Shown: positions 8,739-15,685 of the stretch, in pieces
How positions within the stretch are numbered: position 1 is the stretch's first letter
Layout of the letters: the number at the start of each line of letters is the position of its first letter
Assembly (NCBI GenBank): GCA_034412795.1
Contig: DAOUMD010000290.1
Span: 49,646 to 113,645 of the forward strand
Origin: JAUVPY01 sp034412795
GTDB taxonomy: Bacteria > Chloroflexota > Anaerolineae > 4572-78 > NAK82
Direction of reading: 5' to 3'
DNA length: 64,000 nt
Position numbers and translations under genes: made by a program
The notes under the pieces: generated by a model
Told to the model about the DNA's origin: nothing
The model's database searches: none
The model's input: the letters and a program-made list of their open reading frames with translations, nothing else

Positions 8739-8794
8739 CATTTGTTATTTGTCATTTGTTATTTGCCATTTGTCATTTGTTATTTGATATTTGA
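8739..8794. repeat. Heptamer array B-right (8 units, type CATTTGT)
   Basis: Eight contiguous 7-bp units, [CT]ATTTG[TCA], the inverse complement of array B-left. The array invades the 3' end of the lipoprotein gene at 8745. Because three units equal seven codons, the encoded tail is a repeated heptapeptide (KYQITND, KWQITND). Confidence 0.95.
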
Positions 8795-10934
8795 TCTCTG
8801 TATACGCTGGTCGCGGCGTGCGGTCGGGATTGAGAATGGCATACCAGCGCATTGGTTCGGCGGCGATGTACCAGGGCACGCTGCTGAAATCCAGGTTGAA
8901 CAGGAACATAGCCTCCACCCACGGCCATTCGGCCTGTACCTTTTGATAGGCACGGGCCAGGTAGTCAGCCTGCTGGGCTTGGTCCACGGCGATGGCTTCG
9001 TGCTCGACCAGGTCCCAATTGGTGTGTAATACCCAACCGGTCTCAGTGATCCAGATGGGAGTTTCAACATCCCCGTTATTTGTCATCACCTCCCGCTGCT
9101 GGACCACGCGGGACAGAGAAAGCCCCCACGGATCTTCGTAATCGGGATCGTGGCCGAAGGCATAGGGATGGCTGCCCAGCGCATCGAAATAGCCCTGCGC
9201 GCCAGCGTCGTACATAGCTTGCAGAAAGTCCAGATCACCCATAGCGGTTGGAGAACCGTCGCCCGTCGTGGACAGCCCGCCACTGATGACCAGAGCGCCG
9301 GGGTCCACGGCTTTCACGGCCTGATAAGCTGCTTTGAGCATAGCTGTGTATCCGGCTGGGTCCGGCTCCAGATAGCCCCATTCGTAGTTCAAGTTGGGTT
9401 CGTTCCAGATTTCGTAAGCCGCGACCTGGCCTTTGTATCGAGTGGCCAGGGCTTCCATAAAGCGAGCGAAATCGGCCATGTCGTCAGGCGGGTGGCTAAG
9501 AAAGGTGTCTTTCGGTCTGGCCCAGGCCGGGGTGCCGTGAACGCGCATCAGGATGTGCACGCCGTAGCCCTCAAAGGCGTCTACGATGTTGTCGGGGTCC
9601 GCCCAGCGGAAAACGCCAGGGTCCGGCTCTATCGTTTCCCAGTTGACATAACTCTTGACCCAATCAAAGTCCATGTCGCGTACCAGATAGGCCTTGCCCA
9701 AATCGGCCATGTTCACACCAAACGCGAAGCTTTTTTCGCGCGCGAAGCTCGATTCGCCGGGAGCCGCGTCAGTGGCTTCGGGCTGGGCTGGGACCGTCTC
9801 AGTGGTTCCCGGCGCAAAGGACACGCCAGGCCGGAGGGCGGGGAAGTCATCCCAGGCCAGGTCGTGCGTGAGACGGATCGGTGTCCCGCCAGCCGCCGGC
9901 AGGGCATAGATTTCGTGATTCCCGTCTTGCCAGGAGGTGAAGAACAGCCATCCCTCCCCGTCTCCGGGGCCCGGATCGGGCGCCCAGGTTAACGATCCAA
10001 TCCAGGCATTGCCTTCCCACAATGTCTGGATGTTTTCTGGCTCGGGACCGACGATGTAGATCCCAGTCCGGTTCTCTTGGTTCCAACCTATGAAGGCGAT
10101 ACGGCGGCCGTCAGGGGACCAGGCCGGGGCGGTGCCTTTCAGCGGCCAGGCAGTAACGGCGCGCTCGTGACTTCCACAGCCTTCGGACGAACTTGCGCAC
10201 TCAGTGTTGATAACGTGGATTTCTTCAACACCGTTGCGAATGGCAGCGAAGGCGATGCGTGATCCATCAGGGGACCAGGCGGGTAAGCGATCGGCCTCGT
10301 CGTTGAAGGTCAATTGGATCGCGTCCTGGGAGTCTTCGGCCTGGATAAACAGTTCCGGGTCCCCGTCTCGCTCCGAGACATATGCCAAGGTTTGGCCGTC
10401 GGGCGACCAGGCGGGCCAGTAGTCCCAGGCAGGGTGCTGGGTGACGTTTCGCAGGTTGCGCCCTTGAGCGTCCATAGTCCAGATTTCGCTGTCACCGCTG
10501 CGATGGCTGGTGAAGGCGATGCGGCAGGTCTTGGTTGGCTCGGCACAGGCGGGCGACCAGGCCGGGTCCCAATCGCCGGCCGGATGATCGGTCAGGTTGG
10601 TCAATTGCCCTCCGGACGTGGTGACAAAAATGTCCCCGGCGCCAGCCCGGTCGGAGGCAAACACCAGTTGTTGCTGCGCGGCGAACGGCACCCGGGGGGC
10701 CGTCGTAGCCCTGGTGGCCTGCGTTGTTATTAGCCCAGGTGGTGTACGTGTTACACTGGGACTCGGCTGGCTGGTCGCGGACTGTGTCGGTGTGGGAAGG
10801 GAAGTCGACGTCGATAGAGTAGCTCCTGGCGACAAGCTTGCGCAGGCTGTAAGGGCTGATAAAAAGACGCCGCCAACGGCTCCGAAACGGAGCGCCTTCA
10901 GTTTTCCTTTACGCTGGTATGCTAAGGGTTTCAT
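8745..10934 (-). CDS. Lipoprotein: TolB-like propeller fused to clan-A glycoside hydrolase domain
   Basis: 729 aa from the ATG at 10934; an earlier in-frame ATG at 10973 would bury the signal peptide. A lipobox LTAC places the acylated cysteine at residue 31, so the mature protein is membrane-tethered and extracytoplasmic. A Ser/Thr/Pro linker is followed by six or so TolB/PD40 blades (DWDPAWSP, DYWPAWSPDGQTLAYVSERDG and similar). The last 310 residues form a (beta/alpha)8 hydrolase resembling GH39/GH5, with acid/base AYEIWNEPNLNYEW and nucleophile strand PIWITETGWV. Substrate is probably a plant-type or exopolysaccharide beta-glycan, not determinable here. The final 14 residues are translated from heptamer array B-right and are likely non-functional. 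Confidence 0.8.
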   Translation of the reverse strand: MKPLAYQRKGKLKALRFGAVGGVFLSALTACASLSPGATLSTSTSLPTPTQSATSQPSPSVTRTPPGLITTQATRATTAPRVPFAAQQQLVFASDRAGAGDIFVTTSGGQLTNLTDHPAGDWDPAWSPACAEPTKTCRIAFTSHRSGDSEIWTMDAQGRNLRNVTQHPAWDYWPAWSPDGQTLAYVSERDGDPELFIQAEDSQDAIQLTFNDEADRLPAWSPDGSRIAFAAIRNGVEEIHVINTECASSSEGCGSHERAVTAWPLKGTAPAWSPDGRRIAFIGWNQENRTGIYIVGPEPENIQTLWEGNAWIGSLTWAPDPGPGDGEGWLFFTSWQDGNHEIYALPAAGGTPIRLTHDLAWDDFPALRPGVSFAPGTTETVPAQPEATDAAPGESSFAREKSFAFGVNMADLGKAYLVRDMDFDWVKSYVNWETIEPDPGVFRWADPDNIVDAFEGYGVHILMRVHGTPAWARPKDTFLSHPPDDMADFARFMEALATRYKGQVAAYEIWNEPNLNYEWGYLEPDPAGYTAMLKAAYQAVKAVDPGALVISGGLSTTGDGSPTAMGDLDFLQAMYDAGAQGYFDALGSHPYAFGHDPDYEDPWGLSLSRVVQQREVMTNNGDVETPIWITETGWVLHTNWDLVEHEAIAVDQAQQADYLARAYQKVQAEWPWVEAMFLFNLDFSSVPWYIAAEPMRWYAILNPDRTPRPAYTEIKYQITNDKWQITNDK

Positions 10935-11013
10935 AAGTAAAGTTAGTATAACATAAGTGGGTAAGACAAGCAATGAGCGTTATGTCCAGGGGAAAGATGG
11001 GGGGCGGGAAAGA

Positions 11014-11052
11014 TTAAAAAAAACCGGCAGATGTGCATCTCATCTGCCGGTT
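11014..11052 (-). terminator. Rho-independent terminator, minus strand
   Basis: A perfect 12-bp stem (11022-11033 with 11041-11052, arms AACCGGCAGATG/CATCTGCCGGTT) with a 7-base loop is followed on the minus strand by an uninterrupted run of eight U. No protein gene precedes it on that strand within 400 bp. Confidence 0.85.
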
Positions 11053-11105
11053 GGAGGAGGAGAGTCAGGGGGATGTTAATGCCCCTTTAAACTGTCCGAT
11101 GTCGC
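11014..11105 (-). ncRNA. Candidate small RNA of about 90 nt with C-rich loop
   Basis: An orphan minus-strand terminator (11014-11052) is preceded by a possible extended -10 promoter (TG-G-TATGCT, hexamer at 11112-11117). The -35 is poor. The intervening RNA would have a small AGGGG/CCCCT hairpin, then an unpaired CUCUCCUCCUCC stretch complementary to Shine-Dalgarno sequences, then the terminator. C-rich single-stranded loops of this kind are typical of trans-acting sRNAs that block ribosome binding. It lacks the SRP RNA tetraloop motif and a tmRNA-like end. Identity is a hypothesis. Confidence 0.35.
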
Positions 11106-11384
11106 GCCTCAAGCATACCACAGGTAACGGGGCTTAACCAGTACCACCTGTCATCTACACTTAGTGACGTTTGTCACTAGCCTGGTTGCTTTTACCAAAT
11201 GCAGATAGGGGCATCTCGGTCCACAATAGAGTGGAAGAACCATTCGTGGACTGAGAGACTCAGGGCTGTCTTCTCAGACTTTGCACGAGCCGGGCCGGGA
11301 GAATGGCGCGGCCTTGACGTGGGGCTGTTAGTTCGGTAAAATCGAATTGATTCTGTCTTAGGTGTACGTCACGATTGCGCCTGT

Positions 11385-11494
11385 GTACGGGCGTATTTCA
11401 GTCCTGGGGTGAACCCTTGCGAAGGTGTGCGACCTACGGTCGCCTGAACCTTCACAAGGGTGGCTCCCCCAAATTGAAATGCCCCCTTGTGTAC
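11385..11494 (+). promoter_or_regulatory. Large structured leader upstream of moeA
   Basis: Nested inverted repeats cover 110 bases. GTAC (11385/11491), GGGC with GCCC, and ATTTCA (11395-11400) with TGAAAT (11475-11480) close the outer helix. CCCTTG-x-GAAGGT (11414-11426) pairs with ACCTTC-x-CAAGGG (11449-11460), and a terminal GCGACC-tac-GGTCGC hairpin lies within. It ends 24 bases before the moeA ATG. The position upstream of a molybdopterin gene suggests a cofactor-sensing RNA such as the Moco/Tuco riboswitch, but I cannot match its conserved core by eye. The rest of the 584-bp gap (11106-11384) shows nothing I recognise. Confidence 0.45.
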
Positions 11495-11518
11495 TCAAGG
11501 TAAGTTGAGGTCAGAGAA

Positions 11519-12799
11519 ATGAGCCAAACCATTCAGATACAGATGATCGGCGTTGACGAAGCGCTCGAACAGATCCTGCGCCGCATTACTCCGCTTGACA
11601 GCCAGATGATGCCCATAACTGAGGCGTTGGATCGGGTGCTGGCTGAGGATGTTGTCTCAACCATAGATATTCCTCCCTTCGCCAATTCGGCGATGGACGG
11701 CTATGCTGTGCGTTCTGAGGACGTTGCGAGCGCTGATCCCGAAGCTCCAGTGACGTTGGAGGTGATCGCGGAGGTTCAGGCTGGCGCTGTGCCCGACCGT
11801 CGGGTGCAGCCCGGCACAGCGGTGCGCATAATGACCGGTGCGCCTGTACCGCCGGGGAGCGATGCCGTTGTCCCCTTCGAACTGACCAGCGAAGGTCGGG
11901 GCGAGATCGACCTGGCTGCCGGCCAGGTAGCTATCTATAAGCGGGTGAAGGTTGGCGACAACGTGCGCAAGGCGGGGGAGGATATCCGCGTAGGGCAGAC
12001 GATGCTCTCAGCCGGTCGCGTACTGCGACCGCCAGACATCGGCATCCTGGCCGCAATGGGCTATCCGCGGGTCCGTGTGACCCGCCGCCCGCGCGTAGCC
12101 ATTCTGGCGACCGGTGACGAACTGGTGGATGTCGACGAACCGATCACACCCGGCAAAATTCGTAACTCCAACGAATACACTTCGATTGCATTGGTCAAAC
12201 GCTATGGCGGCGAGGCTGTGCCGTTGGGTATTGCGCGCGACACGGCCGGGGATCTGAGCGCCAAGATTCGAGAGGGATTGGAGCAGAACGTCGATCTCTT
12301 TCTGACCTCGGCGGGTGTGTCGGTCGGTGACTTTGACATGGTCAAGAATGTGCTGGCCGCTGAGGGTGAAATGCACTTCTGGCAGGTTGCCATCAAGCCC
12401 GGCAAACCGCTTGCCTTTGGCAGCGTGGGAGATGTGACATTGCTAGGTCTGCCGGGTAATCCGGTGGCGGCCATGGTTGCCTTTGAAGTCTTCGCCCGGC
12501 CAGCCATTCTTAAGTTAGGGGGATACGCAAGCTGGGACAAGCCGTCGGTACGCGCCGTGCTCGACGAGGACGTGTACAACAGTGGTCGGCGGCACTTTAT
12601 GCGAGCCCGGGTGCGCCGCGAAGCTGACGGCTATTACGTAACGACGCGGGGGAGTGACGTCCAGGTACAGGGATCCGGTATCCTGTCTTCGCTTGTATGG
12701 GCAAATGGTCTGGTAGTGGTGCCCGAGGAAGTTACCTTTATCGAAGCCGGCAGCAGCGTAGACGTTTGGATGCTCGATTGGCCCCAGTACGTAATCTGA
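11519..12799 (+). CDS. moeA: Molybdopterin molybdotransferase MoeA
   Basis: 426 aa, full length. MoeA inserts molybdate or tungstate into adenylylated molybdopterin to finish the cofactor. Motifs include PPFANSAMDGYAVR at 52-65, MTGAPVPPGSDAVVPFE at 105-121, LATGDELVD at 196-204 and TSAGVSVGDFDMV at 263-275, with the C-terminal MoeA domain IV after about residue 350. A GAGG lies eight bases before the ATG. In this organism the likely client is the tungsten-type aldehyde:ferredoxin oxidoreductase at 21.6 kb. It stands alone, so regulation probably comes from the structured leader just upstream. Confidence 0.95.
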   Translation: MSQTIQIQMIGVDEALEQILRRITPLDSQMMPITEALDRVLAEDVVSTIDIPPFANSAMDGYAVRSEDVASADPEAPVTLEVIAEVQAGAVPDRRVQPGTAVRIMTGAPVPPGSDAVVPFELTSEGRGEIDLAAGQVAIYKRVKVGDNVRKAGEDIRVGQTMLSAGRVLRPPDIGILAAMGYPRVRVTRRPRVAILATGDELVDVDEPITPGKIRNSNEYTSIALVKRYGGEAVPLGIARDTAGDLSAKIREGLEQNVDLFLTSAGVSVGDFDMVKNVLAAEGEMHFWQVAIKPGKPLAFGSVGDVTLLGLPGNPVAAMVAFEVFARPAILKLGGYASWDKPSVRAVLDEDVYNSGRRHFMRARVRREADGYYVTTRGSDVQVQGSGILSSLVWANGLVVVPEEVTFIEAGSSVDVWMLDWPQYVI

Positions 12800-12807
12800 G
12801 CTCGATT

Positions 12808-12899
12808 CCAACCAACTAACCATCCATCCAACCAACCAACCAACTAACCAACTAACCAACCAACCATCCATCCATCCATCCATCCATCCAACCATCCAT
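12808..12899. repeat. Tetranucleotide microsatellite (CCAA/CCAT/CTAA), 23 units
   Basis: Uninterrupted period-4 repeat, units CCAA, CTAA and CCAT, filling the convergent gap between the moeA stop and the cupin stop. It differs from the period-7 arrays elsewhere. The minus-strand frame through it encodes an artificial Trp/Gly/Leu-rich peptide. Confidence 0.95.
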
Positions 12900-13267
12900 C
12901 ATTCAAGGAAAACGTTGTCTTCCTCGTGCCAGGCTGGCGCGCAAGCGACGATCATCACCACGTCGGTGGCGCCCACGTTCACGATTTTGTGACGGGCACC
13001 AGGGGGGATGACAATGGTATCGCCCGGCCCGACGATACGTGTTTCATCGTTGACCGTTAGTCGGGCCTGACCATGCAACAGGTAATACACCTCTTCCATC
13101 TGGCGATGATAGTGCTCGCTGGCGCCTCCGTTTGGTGTGATGGTCACCTCGGCCAGGCTGAGAAGCTGAGCGTTGGTCCGGGCCAGCCCAGCCAGTTCGC
13201 GGATTAGCTCGCCCGGTCCCCCTTCGAGCACTGGAACTTCGTCTCGTTTTACCACGTTCATTGGCAT
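12899..13267 (-). CDS. Small cupin-domain protein
   Basis: 122 aa from the ATG at 13267, one base after the TAA of the preceding gene (TAAGATG). A TTG at 13279 would lengthen it by four residues. A single-domain RmlC-type cupin with metal-binding motif 1 in GGASEHYHRQMEEVYYLLHG (His, His, Glu) and motif 2 in GDTIVIPPGARHKIVNVG. Such proteins bind Mn, Fe or Ni and act as isomerases, dioxygenases or sugar-binding proteins; the reaction cannot be told here. Coupling to the nicotinate phosphoribosyltransferase gene hints at a shared role in NAD or nucleotide metabolism, an inference only. Confidence 0.85.
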   Translation of the reverse strand: MPMNVVKRDEVPVLEGGPGELIRELAGLARTNAQLLSLAEVTITPNGGASEHYHRQMEEVYYLLHGQARLTVNDETRIVGPGDTIVIPPGARHKIVNVGATDVVMIVACAPAWHEEDNVFLE

Positions 13268-13268
13268 C

Positions 13269-14255
13269 TTACAGATCAATCCTCTTCAGACGTTGGTTGA
13301 GAGTGAGGCCCGGGATGCGTCCCCGCTTAGCCACAGGCCGTCCCTCAATCTCCTTGATATCGGCCGTGAAGTCGATGGGGGGCGCGCCGGAGATGGCGCT
13401 TCCGACGCCGAAAGCATCGACAGGCGCAGCCCGCTCCCGGAAGAGCCCGATGCGCGCTGGATCGATGCCCCCAGAGACGACGATTTTTACGTGCCCATAG
13501 CCAGCCTGGTCAAGTCGGACACGGACTTCACGTACCAGGTCGGGCGTCACTCGGCCCCGCTCGCGGGGGGTATCGAGCCGAACACCCCACAGGTGATCTC
13601 CCAGTGCTTGGGCCACCCTCAGGCTCTCCTCTGCTTCGTCCTTAAAGGTATCGACTAACGCGATGCGTCTCACGTCGGTGGGAATGTAGTGATCGAACGC
13701 CTCGGTCGCCTTCACGGTGTCACCCATAATCAGGCACAGGGCATGAGGAATGGTACCGCTGGGCACGATGCCAGCCAGTTCCGCGCCAGCGGAGGTGGCA
13801 CAGCCGGTGCAGCCTCCTATGATTGCCGCATACTCCATATAAGGTGCTACACTGGGATGCACGTGCCGGGCGCCGAAACTGATGACCGGGATGTCTCCGG
13901 CCGCCTGCACGCAGGCTCGTGCCGCCGTTGCCCAGCCACTTTCGTGGGCCAGAATTCCCAGATAGGCCGTTTCGTAGAGCACAAAGGAGCGGTAAGGGGC
14001 TGTAATACGCAGTACGACTTCTTTGGACTGCATCAAGGTGTTCTCTTCCAAGGCCCACACTTCGGCGTCTTGCGGTAACACCCGCCGCAGCAAAGTGATC
14101 GCCTCCTTGATGCCACATAATACCCCGTCGGCGCTGGGAAAGACTTCCATCGAGACGATGGGGTTCAAGTCCTCCATCTCCATAATGTGCTTGGTGCGTA
14201 CGAAATACACGTCGGATGTCTGGCCCGATAGAATTGGATCGAGTTGGTCAGCCAT
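13269..14255 (-). CDS. Nicotinate phosphoribosyltransferase, short form
   Basis: 328 aa. It resembles the short archaeal/Chloroflexi-type nicotinate phosphoribosyltransferases that make nicotinate mononucleotide from nicotinate and PRPP (NAD salvage). Recognisable elements are SGQTSDVYFVRT near residue 9, a catalytic/nicotinate-binding ISFGARHVHPSVAPYMEYAA, GTIPHALCLIMGD, LVDTFKDEAEESLRVAQALG and the phosphate-binding KIVVSGGIDPARI. The C-terminal zinc-knuckle found in some relatives is absent. AGGAGC is placed five bases before the ATG. The cupin gene follows by one base, making a two-gene unit. A quinolinate phosphoribosyltransferase is less likely from the N-terminal motif. Confidence 0.88.
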   Translation of the reverse strand: MADQLDPILSGQTSDVYFVRTKHIMEMEDLNPIVSMEVFPSADGVLCGIKEAITLLRRVLPQDAEVWALEENTLMQSKEVVLRITAPYRSFVLYETAYLGILAHESGWATAARACVQAAGDIPVISFGARHVHPSVAPYMEYAAIIGGCTGCATSAGAELAGIVPSGTIPHALCLIMGDTVKATEAFDHYIPTDVRRIALVDTFKDEAEESLRVAQALGDHLWGVRLDTPRERGRVTPDLVREVRVRLDQAGYGHVKIVVSGGIDPARIGLFRERAAPVDAFGVGSAISGAPPIDFTADIKEIEGRPVAKRGRIPGLTLNQRLKRIDL

Positions 14256-14321
14256 GGTACGCTCCTAAATAAGAAAGGGTCGGCATGGTTCAGATGCTCC
14301 TGAAATTAGGGTAACAATTGC

Positions 14322-14349
14322 AGACGAAGGACGAAAGACGAAGGACCAA
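14322..14349. repeat. Heptamer array C (4 units, type AGACGAA)
   Basis: AGACGAA, GGACGAA, AGACGAA, GGACCAA in exact 7-bp register, 67 bp upstream of the nicotinate phosphoribosyltransferase start. No inverted partner found within the 504-bp gap 14256-14759. Confidence 0.8.
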
Positions 14350-14515
14350 TTACTGGCTCAGAATGACATGACCTCTTTTGGCAGTCTGAATTGTTCATCT
14401 ACCCCACTAATCTGCGTAGAGCTACTCTTGATTCTTGCTGTCTGGATTATACGCTACCCGCATATGAGGGGCAAAGAGGGGGGATAGAATAGGATGTTCG
14501 CAGACCCTCTAAAAT

Positions 14516-14544
14516 TTGACAGCCAGCGCGAGGTGTGGTATGGT
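14516..14544 (+). promoter_or_regulatory. Strong sigma-70 promoter for cold-shock leader/gene
   Basis: Perfect TTGACA (14516-14521), 17-bp spacer, TATGGT (14539-14544). Predicted transcription start about 14551, giving a 209-base untranslated leader before the GTG at 14760. Confidence 0.7.
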
Positions 14545-14550
14545 AGCCCT

Positions 14551-14662
14551 GTGCGGTAAATGTACCGCTATGTTTTGTGTACCTTTCGGGTAGAAAGTAG
14601 TTTGTGCGGCACCCGGCATCATGAGCAGATCGCCAGCAGCACCAACTGCTGGCGTTTTTTTG
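14551..14662 (+). ncRNA. Attenuator-like leader or sRNA upstream of csp, with intrinsic terminator
   Basis: The transcript from the promoter at 14516 would contain a perfect GCGGTA-aatg-TACCGC hairpin (14552-14567). It then carries an intrinsic terminator: CGCCAGCAG (14631-14639) with CTGCTGGCG (14646-14654) and seven U. Roughly 100 further bases reach the cold-shock start. Either this is a free-standing RNA of about 110 nt, or a terminator that must be read through, possibly at low temperature, as cspA-type leaders do by refolding. The alternative fold is not obvious by eye. Confidence 0.55.
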
Positions 14663-14759
14663 TGCCGATAATTCCACCCGCAGCCCCCGGGGCGACGTAA
14701 CGGGGCAGCCGGGGTACTTCATTAAGTTCGAGAATATCTTCAGGAAGGAGGCATACCCG

Positions 14760-14987
14760 GTGGAACAAAAGACTGGTATCGTCAAGTGGTTCAGCCGCGC
14801 GAAGGGCTATGGCTTTATTACGCCCGACGACGGCGGCGACGATGTGTTTGTCCACTACAGCGCCATCACAGGGGAAGGTTTCCGTAACCTCTACCAGGAT
14901 GAGCGGGTGGATTTCACCATTGAGGACACGCCAAAAGGGCCACAGGCTGCGAACGTCATGCGTCAGGCTTCGACCGAGGAGGGGTAG
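14760..14987 (+). CDS. Cold-shock domain protein (CspA family)
   Basis: 75 aa starting at GTG, with GGAAGGAGG eight bases upstream. One OB-fold cold-shock domain: RNP1 KGYGFITPDD, RNP2 DVFVHYSAI. Residue pattern GIVKWFSRAKGYGFI is canonical. Members bind single-stranded RNA and melt secondary structure; cold induction is common but not universal. It is preceded by the terminator-containing leader and followed by a weak hairpin at 15051-15079, so it is monocistronic. Confidence 0.95.
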   Translation: MEQKTGIVKWFSRAKGYGFITPDDGGDDVFVHYSAITGEGFRNLYQDERVDFTIEDTPKGPQAANVMRQASTEEG

Positions 14988-15050
14988 ACTTCCTCTGGCG
15001 CGACTTCAAAATCAAGATGTCAAGTAACCTTCGTTAGAAGGTTTAGTCAG

Positions 15051-15079
15051 AGCCCGGTTGGTGTCGCCACGACCGGGCT
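15051..15079 (+). terminator. Hairpin downstream of csp
   Basis: AGCCCGGT (15051-15058) pairs with ACCGGGCT (15072-15079). Only a broken T-tract follows, so termination would be partial. It is the likely 3' end of the csp transcript. Confidence 0.5.
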
Positions 15080-15083
15080 TGGT

Positions 15084-15178
15084 CTTGGGCTTTTCCAAGA
15101 ATTAGTTTGCGCAAACGTCCCGTTAAGACTCGTTGAAACAAAGCCAGACAAACAGCCTGATGCTTGGAAAAGCCCAAG
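15084..15178. repeat. Inverted repeat, perfect 16-bp arms
   Basis: CTTGGGCTTTTCCAAG (15084-15099) and its exact reverse complement (15163-15178) flank 63 bp containing the palindrome GTTTGCGCAAAC. It lies in the 420-bp gap between csp and rpmH. No DnaA box (TTATNCACA) was seen here. Function unknown. Confidence 0.8.
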
Positions 15179-15322
15179 CAATGCCCAATGCCCGAATATT
15201 TTCCTGGCAATGCTTTGGTAAGAGAGCTCGGTTTCCTGGACTGGTCGTCAGAGCAGGCTGGCCCGCGTGGCGGAGCCAGGACGGGCGAAAACCCTTGGGG
15301 TCTCAGGAATTTGCGGTTGAAT

Positions 15323-15352
15323 TTGACAGGCGCGTGTGCCAAAGGGTATAAT
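15323..15352 (+). promoter_or_regulatory. Promoter of the rpmH-rnpA cluster
   Basis: TTGACA (15323-15328), 18-bp spacer, TATAAT (15347-15352); near-consensus. Start of transcription expected near 15359, about 50 bases before the rpmH ATG. Confidence 0.75.
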
Positions 15353-15407
15353 GTCTTGATGTAAGTTACCTTTCAGTAGCAACAAGGAATCAGGAGACAA
15401 TTGTCCA

Positions 15408-15584
15408 ATGCCTAAGCGGACTTATCAACCAAAGAAGCGGCGCCGGGCACGCGTTCATGGCTTTCGGGCGCGCTCGCGAACCAGAGGCGGGCGCAATGTG
15501 TTAAAGGCGCGGCGTTTGAAGGGGCGGCGTAAGCTGGCTCCTCAAGCCCGTCATCCGAAACGAATAAACTGGAACGCCGGTTAG
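15408..15584 (+). CDS. rpmH: Ribosomal protein L34
   Basis: 58 codons plus TAG, ATG CCT AAG CGG ACT at the start and AGGAG ten bases upstream. The protein begins MPKRTYQPKKRRRARVHGFR, then has the L34 core RTRGGRNVLKARRLKGRRKL. It is slightly longer than the usual 44-47 aa because of a C-terminal tail APQARHPKRINWNAG. A component of the 50S subunit; the first gene of the conserved rpmH-rnpA-yidD-yidC-jag order. Confidence 0.95.
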   Translation: MPKRTYQPKKRRRARVHGFRARSRTRGGRNVLKARRLKGRRKLAPQARHPKRINWNAG

Positions 15585-15685
15585 CTTTTTGAAAAAACCC
15601 TCTTGCAAGTTCGAGATTGGTTCACCAGGGCAACGAGCGAGTCCTAAGTCACTGAAGTGTTCATTTGGCTACAGTATATGGATCG

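Noticed and set aside
8251..8794. Heptamer arrays as a CRISPR array
   Set aside because: Repeats are 7 bp and contiguous with no spacers, and no cas gene is near.
11014..11500. tmRNA, SRP RNA or 6S RNA in the gap upstream of moeA
   Set aside because: No SRP GGAA-loop motif, no tRNA-like CCA end or T-loop. The orphan terminator is kept only as an unnamed sRNA candidate.
12515..12895. Open frame on the minus strand with a Trp/Gly/Leu-rich start (VGWLDGW-like)
   Set aside because: It is translated from the tetranucleotide microsatellite and then antisense to moeA; no codon or homology support.
15001..15407. Chromosomal origin next to rpmH
   Set aside because: No DnaA boxes, no dnaA or dnaN, and only one inverted repeat; parS-like sites were not seen either.
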